Source: Chloroflexales bacterium ZM16-3
GTDB lineage: Bacteria; Chloroflexota; Chloroflexia; Chloroflexales; Chloroflexaceae
Reading direction: 5' to 3'
NCBI GenBank assembly: GCA_004138175.2
Contig: RYFE02000012.1
Span: 83,305-147,304 of the forward strand
DNA length: 64,000 nucleotides
The translations under genes were made by a program, and so were the position numbers. The notes under the pieces are model-generated. The model had not been told where the DNA came from, searched no databases, and saw only the letters and a program-made list of their open reading frames with translations. Below are positions 43,066-51,085 of this stretch, one piece after another; within the stretch, counting starts at the first letter, position 1; each line of letters starts with the position of its first letter.

Positions 43066-43185
43066 CAACATTCGGTAGTGGCCCAATGTAGAATGGTGGT
43101 CATTCCGAGCGAAGCGAGGAATCCCGGCCGGGACCCTTCGCTTCGCTCAGGGTGACATTCGAGATAGATCCACTACCCAACACTC
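43066..43185 (+). mobile_element. MITE family A copy 4
   Basis: This 104-bp element (43074-43177) runs GGTAGTGGCCCAATG to GATCCACTACC. Its flanks CAACATTC (43066-43073) and CAACACTC (43178-43185) match at 7 of 8 bases. The right flank leads into a CAACACT array. Confidence 0.87.
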
Positions 43186-43200
43186 AACACTCAACACTCC
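43178..43200. repeat. CAACACT heptamer array
   Basis: Three CAACACT units directly precede the GT2 start codon. They leave no room for a usual Shine-Dalgarno sequence. Confidence 0.9.
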
Positions 43201-43201
43201 C

Positions 43202-44212
43202 ATGCCTGCCATCTCAATCATCCTGCCCTTCCACAGCGCGGCGGCAACGCTGCCGACATGCCTGGCCTCGATTTCCCGCCAGAGCATGGCCGACTTCGAG
43301 CTGCTCGCCATCGACGACGGCTCGACGGACGAGTCGGCGGCGCTGCTGCGCGCCCTGGCCGCCCGCGACGCGCGGGTACACCTGCTTGAGCCGGGGCGGG
43401 TCGGGCTGGTGGCCGCATTAAACCTGGGAATCGGGCATGCCCGCGCCCCGCTGCTGGCCCGCATGGACGCCGACGACCTGATGCATCCGCAGCGCCTGGC
43501 CCTCCAGCTGGCCTACCTAGAGGCGAACCCCCATGTCGCCCTGGTGGCCTCGCGGGCCGCCCTCTTCCCCAAAAAGCTGGTGCGGGCGGGCTATCAGGAG
43601 TACCTGCGCTGGCAGAACGCCTGCCTGACTCCGGCGCAGGTCGCGGCCCAGATCTACATCGAGTCGCCCTTCGCCCACCCCTCGGTGACGCTGCGGCGAT
43701 CCGCCCTGGCGGCGGCGGGCGGCCCCTACGCACAAGGCCCCTTCCCCGAGGACTACGAGCTCTGGCTGCGCATACACCAGGCGGGCATGCCCATGGCCAA
43801 GCTGCCGCGCACGCTGCTGGCCTGGCGCGAGGGCGATGGCCGGGCCTCACGCAGTGACCCGCGCTACAGCCGGGCGGCCTTCGACGCGCTGCGGGCGCGC
43901 TTTCTCGCCGACGACCCGCGCCTGCGCCAGGGGCGCGATCTCGTCTACTGGGGGGCCGGGCGGGCCACCCGGCTGCGCGCCAAGCACCTGATCGTGCGCG
44001 GCTTCCCGCCATCGGCCTGGGTAGACATCGACCCCGACAAGGTCGGCCACACCGTCTGGGGCGCGCCAGTGCGCCCGATCACATGGCTCGACCGCAGCCC
44101 CCGCCCCTTCGTGCTCATCTACCTGACCGCCCACGGCGCTCGTGCCTACGCCGAGGGGCGGCTGGCCGAGTGGGGCTACCGCCCCGGCGAGGATTACCTG
44201 GCGGTGGGGTGA
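43202..44212 (+). CDS. family 2 glycosyltransferase
   Basis: This 336-aa enzyme has a GT-A fold: MPAISIILPFHSAAATLPTC at the start, LLAIDDGSTDESAALL (near 34), the DxD motif LARMDADDLMHPQRLALQL (near 87) and PFPEDYELWLRIHQAG (near 178), the acceptor-side ED. Residues ~245-336 form an extra Rossmann-like domain (DLVYWGAGRATRLRAKHLI; VDIDPDKVG) that may bind a second nucleotide. It is cytosolic, with no membrane segment. No Shine-Dalgarno precedes the ATG at 43202: only a heptamer array and a MITE lie upstream. Confidence 0.9.
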   Translation: MPAISIILPFHSAAATLPTCLASISRQSMADFELLAIDDGSTDESAALLRALAARDARVHLLEPGRVGLVAALNLGIGHARAPLLARMDADDLMHPQRLALQLAYLEANPHVALVASRAALFPKKLVRAGYQEYLRWQNACLTPAQVAAQIYIESPFAHPSVTLRRSALAAAGGPYAQGPFPEDYELWLRIHQAGMPMAKLPRTLLAWREGDGRASRSDPRYSRAAFDALRARFLADDPRLRQGRDLVYWGAGRATRLRAKHLIVRGFPPSAWVDIDPDKVGHTVWGAPVRPITWLDRSPRPFVLIYLTAHGARAYAEGRLAEWGYRPGEDYLAVG

Positions 44213-44235
44213 TGTTTGCTAGGCTGCGCACCCTT

Positions 44236-44406
44236 CGATATCGCACGTAGGTCAAACAACGTGCATCTCACATAAGGCATCATCAGATTCTACGGTACCG
44301 CACGCAGGCCAAACAACGTGCATTTCGCACAAGGCATCATCAGATTCTACGATACCGCACGGCGGCCAAACAACGTGCATTTCGCACAAGGCAACATCAG
44401 ATTCGG
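44236..44406. repeat. 57-bp tandem triplicate
   Basis: Three units of 57 bp start at 44236, 44293 and 44350, each with AAACAACGTGCATTTCGCAC and then CATCAGATTC. GTGCATTTCGCAC is a small hairpin. Each unit differs by only a few bases. The unit length equals 19 codons and the minus frame stays open through all three, but no start signal supports a gene. Confidence 0.93.
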
Positions 44407-44525
44407 GGGTCGCGGGGGTGAAACGCCCCGCGTGGGGGTCCAGGGGGCAAACGCCCCCTGGGCGGGGCGCGGGGCGCAGCGCCCGCAAAAGCTGGCGCTG
44501 CGCCCCGCGCCCGCAAAAAAAGACT
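44407..44525. repeat. GC-rich hairpin cluster
   Basis: Several overlapping palindromes follow the 57-bp array: CAGGGGGCAAACGCCCCCTG and GCGGGGCGCAGCGCC...GGCGCTGCGCCCCGC, ending in AAAAAAA. It may be a terminator for minus-strand transcription; otherwise its function is unknown. Confidence 0.7.
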
Positions 44526-44528
44526 CAC

Positions 44529-44563
44529 TTGACGGCCAGTATACCGAGTGGTATACTGGCCGT
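44529..44563 (+). promoter_or_regulatory. tetR promoter and overlapping perfect operator
   Basis: TTGACG (44529-44534) and TATACT (44552-44557) are 17 bases apart. The perfect palindrome GACGGCCAGTATACC/GGTATACTGGCCGTC (44531-44545, 44549/50-44563) covers both, with GAGT at the centre. The start point would fall at about 44564, one base before the ATG, so the mRNA is predicted to be leaderless and autorepressed. Confidence 0.82.
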
Positions 44564-44564
44564 C

Positions 44565-45137
44565 ATGGAACGAGATAACCGCGCACACATTTTGGACCAA
44601 GCCCTCCAGCTCTTCGCCGCGCGCGGCTACGACGCGGTCGGCGTCCAGGAGATCTGCGCCGCATCCGGCGTCACTAAGCCCACCCTCTACCACTACTTCG
44701 GCAGCAAGCGCGGCCTGCTCGACTCCCTCGTGAAGGAGCGCAGCGCCCCCTTCCGCGCCGCCCTAGCCGAGGCCACCGCCTACGCTGGCGACCTGCCCGT
44801 CAGCCTGGAGCGGATCGCCCTGGCCTACTTCGACTTCGCCGCCCGCCAGCCGCTGCTCTTCCGCCTGCTGATCGCCCTCTGGTTCATCGTCCCCAACAGC
44901 GAGGCATTCCATGTGGTGCTGGCCACCAACGCGGAGCAGCAGCGCCTCGTCGAGAACCTCTTCGAGCAGGCCGCCGCCGACCACGGCAATATGCGCGGGC
45001 GTCACCGCATCTACGCGGCCACCTTCATCGGCGCGCTGAACACCTACGCCGGGATCGCCCTCAACGGCTATGGCCAGCTCGATGTCGAGGCCGCCCGCCA
45101 GGCCGTGCGCCAGTTCTCCTACGGGATCTACTCGTGA
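44565..45137 (+). CDS. TetR/AcrR family transcriptional repressor
   Basis: This 190-aa regulator has an N-terminal helix-turn-helix (residues 6-50: AHILDQALQLFAARGYDAVGV and SGVTKPTLYHYFGSKRGLLDSL) and an all-helical ligand domain (60-190). It is directly preceded by a promoter covered by a perfect palindrome, typical of autorepression. A second, similar palindrome stands before the amylase gene that follows, so the two form a regulated unit, perhaps sensing a sugar or oligosaccharide. ATG 44565 is the first codon compatible with the promoter; the upstream frame crosses repeats. Confidence 0.92.
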   Translation: MERDNRAHILDQALQLFAARGYDAVGVQEICAASGVTKPTLYHYFGSKRGLLDSLVKERSAPFRAALAEATAYAGDLPVSLERIALAYFDFAARQPLLFRLLIALWFIVPNSEAFHVVLATNAEQQRLVENLFEQAAADHGNMRGRHRIYAATFIGALNTYAGIALNGYGQLDVEAARQAVRQFSYGIYS

Positions 45138-45156
45138 CGCGCCGCCGCTCTCTTTT

Positions 45157-45184
45157 TTGTTCTTGTTATACCTACCGGTATGTA
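45157..45184 (+). promoter_or_regulatory. amylase promoter with TetR-like operator
   Basis: TATACCTACCGGTATG (45167-45182) has the same TATACC-N4-GGTAT core as the operator before tetR. It lies between a possible -35 (TTGTTC, 45157-45162) and -10 (TATGTA, 45179-45184), 16 bases apart. Confidence 0.65.
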
Positions 45185-45200
45185 TGAAAGGAACACCCCC

Positions 45201-46559
45201 ATGAACCACTGGTCACAGGACGCCGTGTTCTACCACATCTACCCGCTGGGCCTGTGCGGCGCGCCCCGGCGCAACGACTTCAGCGAACAGCCGACCCCGC
45301 GCCTGGCCGAGCTGCACGCATGGATCGGCCACATGCGCGAGCTGGGCGCCAACGCGCTCTACCTCGGCCCGCTCTTCGAGTCGACCGCCCACGGCTACGA
45401 TACCGCCGACTACTACCATGTCGACCGGCGCCTGGGCGATAGCCAGACCCTGGCCGATCTCTCAGCGGCCCTGCACGCCGCCGGAATCCGCCTGATCCTC
45501 GACGGCGTCTTCAACCACGTCGGGCGCGACTTCTGGGCCTTCCGCGATCTGCGGGCCAACGGCGAGGGCTCGCCCTACCGCGATTGGTTCGTTGGTGTGG
45601 ACTTCTCGCGGCGCAGCCCCTGCGACGACTCCTTCAGCTACGCGGGATGGAACAGCAACTACGATCTGGTCAAGCTGAACCTGGGCAACCCCGCCGTGCG
45701 CGAGCATCTCTTTGGCGCGGTGCGCATGTGGTTCGAGCAGTTCGGCATCGACGGCCTGCGCCTAGACGTGGCCGAGGAGATCGACCCATCCTTCCTGCGC
45801 GAGCTGGCCGCCCTCTGCAAAGGCATCCGCCCCGACGCATGGCTGATGGGCGAGCAGGTTCACGGCGACTACCGCAGTCTCACCGACGGCGCACACCTCG
45901 ACTCGGCCACGAACTACGAGCTCTACAAGGGGCTCTACTCTAGCCTCAACGACGCGAACTACTTTGAGGTGGCCTACGCGCTCAAGCGCCAGTTCGGGCC
46001 GGGCGGGATCTACCGGAGCTTGCCGCTCTACAACTTCGCCGACAACCACGATGTGGCCAGGGTGGCCAGCCTGCTGCGCAATCCGCGCCACCTCTACCCG
46101 CTCTACGCGCTGCTGCTCACCGCGCCGGGGGTGCCATCGATCTACTACGGCAGCGAGTGGGGCATCGGCGGGGTGAAGGCGAAGGACGACTGGCCGCTGC
46201 GCCCTCGGCTCAGCCTGCCCGAGGCCGCGCAGTCCGCCCCGCAGCCCGAGCTGTCGGCGGCGATCTCCCGCCTGACGGCCCTGCGCCACGCCACACCTGC
46301 CCTGCGCCAGGGCGACTACACACAGCTCCACGTGGCCGCCGAGCAGATCGCCTTCGCCCGCCGCCTCGGCGAGCAGATCGCCATTGTGGCGCTGAACGCG
46401 TCGTCCGCGCCGTCCCGCCTGGATCTGCCCGTCGATCTGCCGGACGGCACACGCTTGGCCGACGCCCTAGAGCCGGGGCGCGAGGCCGTCGTGCGCGGCG
46501 GGCGGATCTCGCTGGAGGTGCCGACCTGCTGGGCGCGGGTGCTGGTTCATGCGCTTTAG
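45201..46559 (+). CDS. GH13 alpha-amylase family glycosidase
   Basis: This 452-aa enzyme hydrolyses or transfers alpha-glucans. GH13 regions are clear: LILDGVFNHVG (98-108), GLRLDVAEE with nucleophile Asp189, LMGEQVHGDY with acid/base Glu218, and FADNHDVAR with Asp284. It has no signal peptide, so it should be cytosolic and act on imported or stored maltodextrins. ATG 45201 follows AAAGGAA; an ATG at 45183 lies inside the promoter region. It stands 63 bases after tetR. It is shorter than multi-domain amylases and ends with a small C-terminal beta domain. Confidence 0.94.
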   Translation: MNHWSQDAVFYHIYPLGLCGAPRRNDFSEQPTPRLAELHAWIGHMRELGANALYLGPLFESTAHGYDTADYYHVDRRLGDSQTLADLSAALHAAGIRLILDGVFNHVGRDFWAFRDLRANGEGSPYRDWFVGVDFSRRSPCDDSFSYAGWNSNYDLVKLNLGNPAVREHLFGAVRMWFEQFGIDGLRLDVAEEIDPSFLRELAALCKGIRPDAWLMGEQVHGDYRSLTDGAHLDSATNYELYKGLYSSLNDANYFEVAYALKRQFGPGGIYRSLPLYNFADNHDVARVASLLRNPRHLYPLYALLLTAPGVPSIYYGSEWGIGGVKAKDDWPLRPRLSLPEAAQSAPQPELSAAISRLTALRHATPALRQGDYTQLHVAAEQIAFARRLGEQIAIVALNASSAPSRLDLPVDLPDGTRLADALEPGREAVVRGGRISLEVPTCWARVLVHAL

Positions 46560-46813
46560 GCGCAGGGGTTGGGGGGTGAGGGCTGCGCGGCGGTGGATTC
46601 CTTATTCGAAAAGCATTGGCCCTAACTATAGGTTGTAGGGGCTTCGCCGCCGCAATCTATAACCATAATTTGACGAATGAGCGCGCTGCGGCTAGGATGA
46701 ACGATCATATTGCTCGATGTGACGACGCATCGCGCCTCTGCGGCATTGAAGGCTGCGGGGGCGCAGTTTGTTTTGTTACATCCACACCACACCACTGCGC
46801 GGAGGAGGCCACC
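46560..46813 (+). other. spacer before the GAF-STAS gene
   Basis: The gap holds a short GGTTGGGG run (46566-46576). No promoter is clear. The downstream frame is open from 46616 but looks protein-like only after 46814. Confidence 0.35.
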
Positions 46814-47761
46814 GTGACCCACCTGCAACATCGCTCTGTCCTATACCTAGAGGCTATTAAGCGCAGTGTGGCCGAGATTACCAGCTTTGACACGCCTCAG
46901 CCTCTGCTTGACCATATTGTAGCTGCGGTGCAGCGCGAACTACACTTCTACGTCGCGAGCATCTTCCGCTATGATCGCGAGGCCGGGCTGGCCCGCCTTG
47001 TCGCCCAGGAGGGTCAGAGCGCAGAGCCGGCCCCGATCGGCTACACGCAGCCGATCGACAGCGGTGTGGTAGGACATGTGCTACGTACCGGCCTGACGGT
47101 ACATATTGATGATGTGCGTCTGCACCCGAGCTACGTAGCGCCCGCTGGCTACGCGCCCGCAGTAACCGAGCTCTGCGTGCCGATCATGAGCGATGGACAG
47201 GTCTGGGGCGTCTTCAACATTGAGAGCAACGAGCCTACCCCCTTCACCCACGACGACCAGATGGCCCTAGAGGTCATCGCCGCACAGCTGGGTAGCGCGC
47301 TCCACAGCCTGGAGCTACGAGTCGAGCTGCACACCCTCGTGAACGATCTCTCGGCCCAGAGCCAACGTCAGGAGCAGCTGCTCGCCGAGATTGATCGTCT
47401 AGGTACGCCGATCTTTCCGATCTTCTCCGGCGGGCTGGCCCTGCCGCTGATCGGCACGCTCGACGATGCACGGATGGCCCGCATTAGTGAAGAGCTGCTC
47501 ACGGCTATCCAGCGCACGCGCAGCCACACCGCGCTGCTTGACGTTACCGGCATCGCTATGATCGACCACGTGACGGCGAACCATCTGCTTCAACTCAATG
47601 CGATGACCCGCCTGCTCGGCGCGGAGCTGGTGCTCACCGGCATCCGCCCCGATGTCGCCCATGCCTTTACCAGCTTGAACGCCGACCTGAGTAGCCTCCA
47701 TGTCTGCCAGGATTTCTCAAGCGGCCTTCGTTACGCGCTCCAGGGCGGGCGCGGCGTCTAG
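46814..47761 (+). CDS. GAF-STAS protein (RsbR-like stressosome component)
   Basis: This 315-aa protein has a GAF domain at ~20-170 (LDHIVAAVQRELHFYVASIF; TQPIDSGVVGHVLRTGLTVH; AVTELCVPIMSDGQVWGVFNIESN) and a STAS domain at ~205-310. The STAS part reads FSGGLALPLIGTLDDARMARI, LLDVTGIAMIDHVTANHLLQL and LLGAELVLTGIRPDVAHAF, the RsbR pattern. At the place of the phosphorylated Thr of RsbR (VDT) stands His (IDH), with Thr two residues on, so regulation may differ. It could sense a small molecule or redox through GAF and join RsbS/RsbT (62 kb). GTG 46814 has GGAGGAGG upstream. Confidence 0.87.
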   Translation: MTHLQHRSVLYLEAIKRSVAEITSFDTPQPLLDHIVAAVQRELHFYVASIFRYDREAGLARLVAQEGQSAEPAPIGYTQPIDSGVVGHVLRTGLTVHIDDVRLHPSYVAPAGYAPAVTELCVPIMSDGQVWGVFNIESNEPTPFTHDDQMALEVIAAQLGSALHSLELRVELHTLVNDLSAQSQRQEQLLAEIDRLGTPIFPIFSGGLALPLIGTLDDARMARISEELLTAIQRTRSHTALLDVTGIAMIDHVTANHLLQLNAMTRLLGAELVLTGIRPDVAHAFTSLNADLSSLHVCQDFSSGLRYALQGGRGV

Positions 47762-48015
47762 GCCAGTGCCTACAAACCCTGGATGAGCGTGAGGGGTGGT
47801 TGAGCCTGTCCCAACACGCAATACTAAGGGTTCATAAAAGGCAATACCGCAAAAGTCACGCTGTGACCCGAACACGCCCGGCCCGTAAACGGGCGGGCTC
47901 CTATCGGCGAATGCCGCCTGCGCGGCCTGCATGAGGCCGCGCAGGCGGCCTTTGTCGAACAAGAGCCCGCGGCTTCAGCCGCCGGGCGACGCCACACCGC
48001 AAAGGAGCACCCCCT
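47762..48015 (+). mobile_element. family B MITE copy 5, right end degraded
   Basis: The left end GCAATACCGCAAAAGTCACG (47841 onward) matches family B. The core carries CCCGTAAACGGGCGGGCT, GCCTGCGCGGCC and CGCGGCTTCAGCCGCCGGGCG hairpins like copy 4 and element C. The right inverted end is not recognisable after about 47994; instead ACCGCAAAGGAGC appears, which supplies the ribosome-binding site of the next gene. Bases 47762-47840 hold nothing clear. Confidence 0.72.
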
Positions 48016-49428
48016 ATGAACCCCGAAGAGTTCCGTCGGCGCGGCCACGAGCTTGTAGACTATATCGCCGGCTACCGCGAGAATCTGCCCGAGCAGCCGG
48101 TCTGGTCGCAGCTCAAGCCCGGCGAGCTGCGCGCCGCCCTCCCCGCCGGGCCGCCCGCCGAGGCCGAGCCCTTCGAGGCGCTGATGGCCGACATCGAGCG
48201 CGTGATTGTCCCCGGCCTCTCGCACTGGCAGCACCCGCGCTTCTTCGGCTACTTCCCGGCCAACGCCCACCTGGCCTCGGTGCTGGGCGACATGCTTAGC
48301 TCGGGGCTGGGCCAGCTCGGCCTAAACTGGGCCTCTAGCCCGGCGCTGACCGAGCTAGAGGAGCTGACCAGCGACTGGATGCGCCAGATGCTCGGCCTCT
48401 CCAGCCAGTGGCGCGGCGTCATCCAGGACACGGCCAGCACCAGCACCCTGGTGGCCCTGCTCTGCGCCCGCGAGCGGGCCAGCGGCCACAGCCAAGATCG
48501 CGGCGGCCTTCAGGCCGAGCCGATGCCCTTCGTGGTCTACGCCTCGGGCCAGAGCCACAGCTCGGTGGAGAAGGCCGCCCTGCTGGCCGGTTTCGGCCGC
48601 GAGAATCTGCGCCTCGTCGCGCTAGACGATGACTACGCCATGCGCGCCGACCGCCTGGCCCAGGCGATTACCGCCGACCTGGCGGCCGGTCGACGGCCCT
48701 GTGCCGTGGTCGCCACCGTGGGCAGCACCGGCACCACTGCGATCGACCCGATCGCTGCGATCGCTGCGATCTGTCAAGAATATGGCGTCTGGCTGCACGT
48801 CGACACGGCCCTGGCTGGCTCGGCCATGATCCTGCCCGAGTGCCGCTGGATGTGGCAGGGCGTCGAGGGCGCCGACAGCCTCGTCCTCAACCCGCACAAG
48901 TGGCTCGGCGCGGTCTTCGACTGCTCGCTGTTCTACGTGCGCGACCCGCAGCACCTCGTGCGGGTGATGTCCACCAACCCCAGCTACCTCCAGACCAGCG
49001 CCGACGGCCAGGCCACCAACTACCGCGACTGGGGCCTGCAGCTCGGGCGACGATTCCGCGCCCTGAAGCTCTGGTTCCTGATCCGGCTGGAGGGGGTGGC
49101 TGGCCTACAGGCCCGGCTGCGCCGCGACATCGCCAACGCCCAGTGGCTGGCCGAGCAGGTGGACGCGACGCCGGGCTGGGTGCGCCTGGCCCCCGCGCCG
49201 CTCCAGACCGTCTGCGTGCGCCACGAGCCGTCGGGGCTTTCGGGCGAAGATCTGGACAGACACACCCTGGGCTGGGTCGGGCGGATCAACAGCTCGGGGT
49301 TGGCCTTCCTCACCCCGTCGATCCTCGACGGGCGCTGGATGGCCCGCGTCAGCATCGGCGCGCTGCCCACCGAGCGCGAGGATGTGGCCGCCCTGTGGGC
49401 GATGATGCGGGAGGAGGTTGAGTGTTGA
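48016..49428 (+). CDS. PLP-dependent aromatic-L-amino-acid decarboxylase family protein
   Basis: This 470-aa group II decarboxylase matches the DOPA/tyrosine/tryptophan decarboxylase family: HWQHPRFFGYFPANAHLASVLGDML (near 72), QDTASTSTLVALLCAR (near 142), ATVGSTGTTAIDPI (near 237), WLHVDTALAGSA (usually VDAAYAGSA, near 265) and the PLP lysine in LVLNPHKWLGAVFDCS (near 298). It would release CO2 from an aromatic amino acid to give an arylalkylamine. Tyr of the usual YAGSA is replaced by Leu. ATG 48016 is behind AAAGGAG at the edge of a MITE. Confidence 0.92.
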   Translation: MNPEEFRRRGHELVDYIAGYRENLPEQPVWSQLKPGELRAALPAGPPAEAEPFEALMADIERVIVPGLSHWQHPRFFGYFPANAHLASVLGDMLSSGLGQLGLNWASSPALTELEELTSDWMRQMLGLSSQWRGVIQDTASTSTLVALLCARERASGHSQDRGGLQAEPMPFVVYASGQSHSSVEKAALLAGFGRENLRLVALDDDYAMRADRLAQAITADLAAGRRPCAVVATVGSTGTTAIDPIAAIAAICQEYGVWLHVDTALAGSAMILPECRWMWQGVEGADSLVLNPHKWLGAVFDCSLFYVRDPQHLVRVMSTNPSYLQTSADGQATNYRDWGLQLGRRFRALKLWFLIRLEGVAGLQARLRRDIANAQWLAEQVDATPGWVRLAPAPLQTVCVRHEPSGLSGEDLDRHTLGWVGRINSSGLAFLTPSILDGRWMARVSIGALPTEREDVAALWAMMREEVEC

Positions 49429-49457
49429 GTGAAACTCAACACTCAACACTCAACACT
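49428..49457. repeat. ACTCAAC heptamer array
   Basis: Three to four CAACACT-type units lie between the decarboxylase stop and the convergent lpd stop. Confidence 0.88.
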
Positions 49458-50868
49458 AGATATGGATCGCGCTGCCGTGCTCCAGGGCCTCGGCGGCCTC
49501 GCCAATCGCCTCGTACAGCGTCGGGTGGGCGTGGATCGTGTGCATCATGCTCGTCCCGGTGGCCTCGTGGCTCAGGGCGATCCCGCCCTCGCTGATCATC
49601 TCCGTGGCGTTGGGGCCGATCATGTGGATGCCCAGCACCTCATCGTACTGCTTGTCGGCCACGATCTTGATGAAGCCGAAGCGGTTCTTCGCGATCGCCC
49701 TGGCCTTGCCGTTCGCCGAGAAGGGGAACTTGCCGACCTTCACCTCGTAGCCCTTCTCCTTCGCCTTGGCCTCGGTCAGGCCGATGCTGGCGATCTCGGG
49801 GCTGCTGTAGGTACACCCGGCGATCTTGCCGTAGTTGATCGGCGTGACCTCCTGGCCCGCCATATGCTCGACGGCCAAAATACCCTCGGCGCTGGCCTTG
49901 TGGGCCAGCCAGGGCGTGTTGGCCGTGCAGTCGCCGACGGCGTAGACCCCGTCGGCGCTGGTGCGCAGGAAGCCGTCCGTCTGGATGAAGCCACGGGCGT
50001 CCAGCTTCACCCCGGCCTCCTCCAGGCCGACGCCCTGCGTGTTTGGCAGGATGCCGATCGAGACCAGCACCTTATCCACCGCGATCTGCTGCGGCTTGCC
50101 GGCGCTGTCCACCAGCGAGACCAGCACCTTCTCGCCGCTGGTGTCGAGCGCCTCAACCTTCACCCCGGCCATGGTCTTGATACCACGGCTCTTGAATGCC
50201 TTGGCCAGCTCGGCGCTGACCTCCTCGTCCTCGTTGGGCACGATCCGGGGCAGCGCCTCAACCACCGTCACATCGGAGCCGAAGGCGCGGAACATCGAGG
50301 CGAACTCGATCCCGATCGCGCCCGCGCCGATCGAGAGCAGGCTGCCGGGGGTCTCCTTGAGGTTGAGCATATCGGTGGACGAGAGGATGCGCTCACGGTC
50401 GAACGGGGCACCGGGCAGGGGCCGCGGCCTACCGCCGGTGGAGACGAGGATATTTTTGGCGGTGAGGGTGCGCTCGCCGCCGCCCGTGAGCTGGACATGC
50501 ACGCTGCCCCGCCCGGAGATCACGCCACGCCCAGACACCACCTCAACCTTGTTTTTCTTCATCAGGAAGGCCACGCCCTCGGTGCTGGCCTTGACCACGT
50601 TGTCTTTATGCTTCATGGCTCCGGCCAGCTCGAAGGCGACATCGCCGACCTTAATGCCGAAGCGCTTAGCCTCGCGGATCTCGTCCAGCACGTCGGCGGC
50701 GTGCAGGAGCGACTTGGTGGGGATGCAGCCGACATTCAGGCAGACGCCGCCAAGCGCGTTTAGCTCGACGATCGCCGCCTTCATGCCGAGCTGGCTGGCC
50801 CGGATTGCGGCCACGTACCCGCCCGGCCCTGACCCGATGATCACCACATCATAAACAGTATCGCTCAC
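49456..50868 (-). CDS. lpdA: dihydrolipoyl dehydrogenase
   Basis: This 470-aa flavoprotein is the E3 component of 2-oxoacid dehydrogenases and the glycine cleavage system, oxidising dihydrolipoyl groups with NAD+. Visible are the FAD motif VVIIGSGPGGYVAAIRASQLG (near 8), the redox-active disulfide GGVCLNVGCIPTKS (near 40), the NAD motif LSIGAGAIGIEFASMF (near 178), GVYAVGDCTA and the C-terminal HAHPTLYEAIGEAAEA with the catalytic His-Glu pair. GTG 50868 (MSDTVYD) is preferred because AGAAGG is 11 bases upstream; GTG 50877 directly abuts it. E1/E2 genes are not nearby. Confidence 0.95.
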   Translation of the reverse strand: MSDTVYDVVIIGSGPGGYVAAIRASQLGMKAAIVELNALGGVCLNVGCIPTKSLLHAADVLDEIREAKRFGIKVGDVAFELAGAMKHKDNVVKASTEGVAFLMKKNKVEVVSGRGVISGRGSVHVQLTGGGERTLTAKNILVSTGGRPRPLPGAPFDRERILSSTDMLNLKETPGSLLSIGAGAIGIEFASMFRAFGSDVTVVEALPRIVPNEDEEVSAELAKAFKSRGIKTMAGVKVEALDTSGEKVLVSLVDSAGKPQQIAVDKVLVSIGILPNTQGVGLEEAGVKLDARGFIQTDGFLRTSADGVYAVGDCTANTPWLAHKASAEGILAVEHMAGQEVTPINYGKIAGCTYSSPEIASIGLTEAKAKEKGYEVKVGKFPFSANGKARAIAKNRFGFIKIVADKQYDEVLGIHMIGPNATEMISEGGIALSHEATGTSMMHTIHAHPTLYEAIGEAAEALEHGSAIHI

Positions 50869-51039
50869 GACAACCACCCTTCTTTAATTTATTCGTTCGC
50901 CCCGGAACAAATCAGCCGGTATTGTAGCATAGTCGCCCTTTCCGAGGGCCGTATGGCCGATCATGATCGCGCCCGATCCTATTTCTGGTACAATCTGCCG
51001 AGCCGTGCTGCGAAGGTTGAATGTTGCATGGGCTTCAGC

Positions 51040-51072
51040 AATTCAACACTCAACATTCAGCATTCAGCATTA
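51040..51072. repeat. ATTCAAC/CATTCAG heptamer array
   Basis: Four to five units such as TTCAACA, CTCAACA, TTCAGCA and TTCAGCA lie just upstream of the GT-C gene. Confidence 0.8.
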
Positions 51073-51085
51073 CTCAGAGGTGTGA

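Noticed and set aside
44236..44406. CRISPR-like array
   Set aside because: The whole 57-bp unit repeats with no variable spacers, only three times, and no cas gene is near.
44252..44488. 78-aa minus-strand protein with 19-aa repeats
   Set aside because: The open frame only reflects the 57-bp period; no start signal and the N-terminal part covers GC-rich palindromes.
49429..50763. 444-aa open frame antisense to lpdA
   Set aside because: Shadow of the lpdA gene on the opposite strand; the translation is Asp/Leu/His-rich without any domain.
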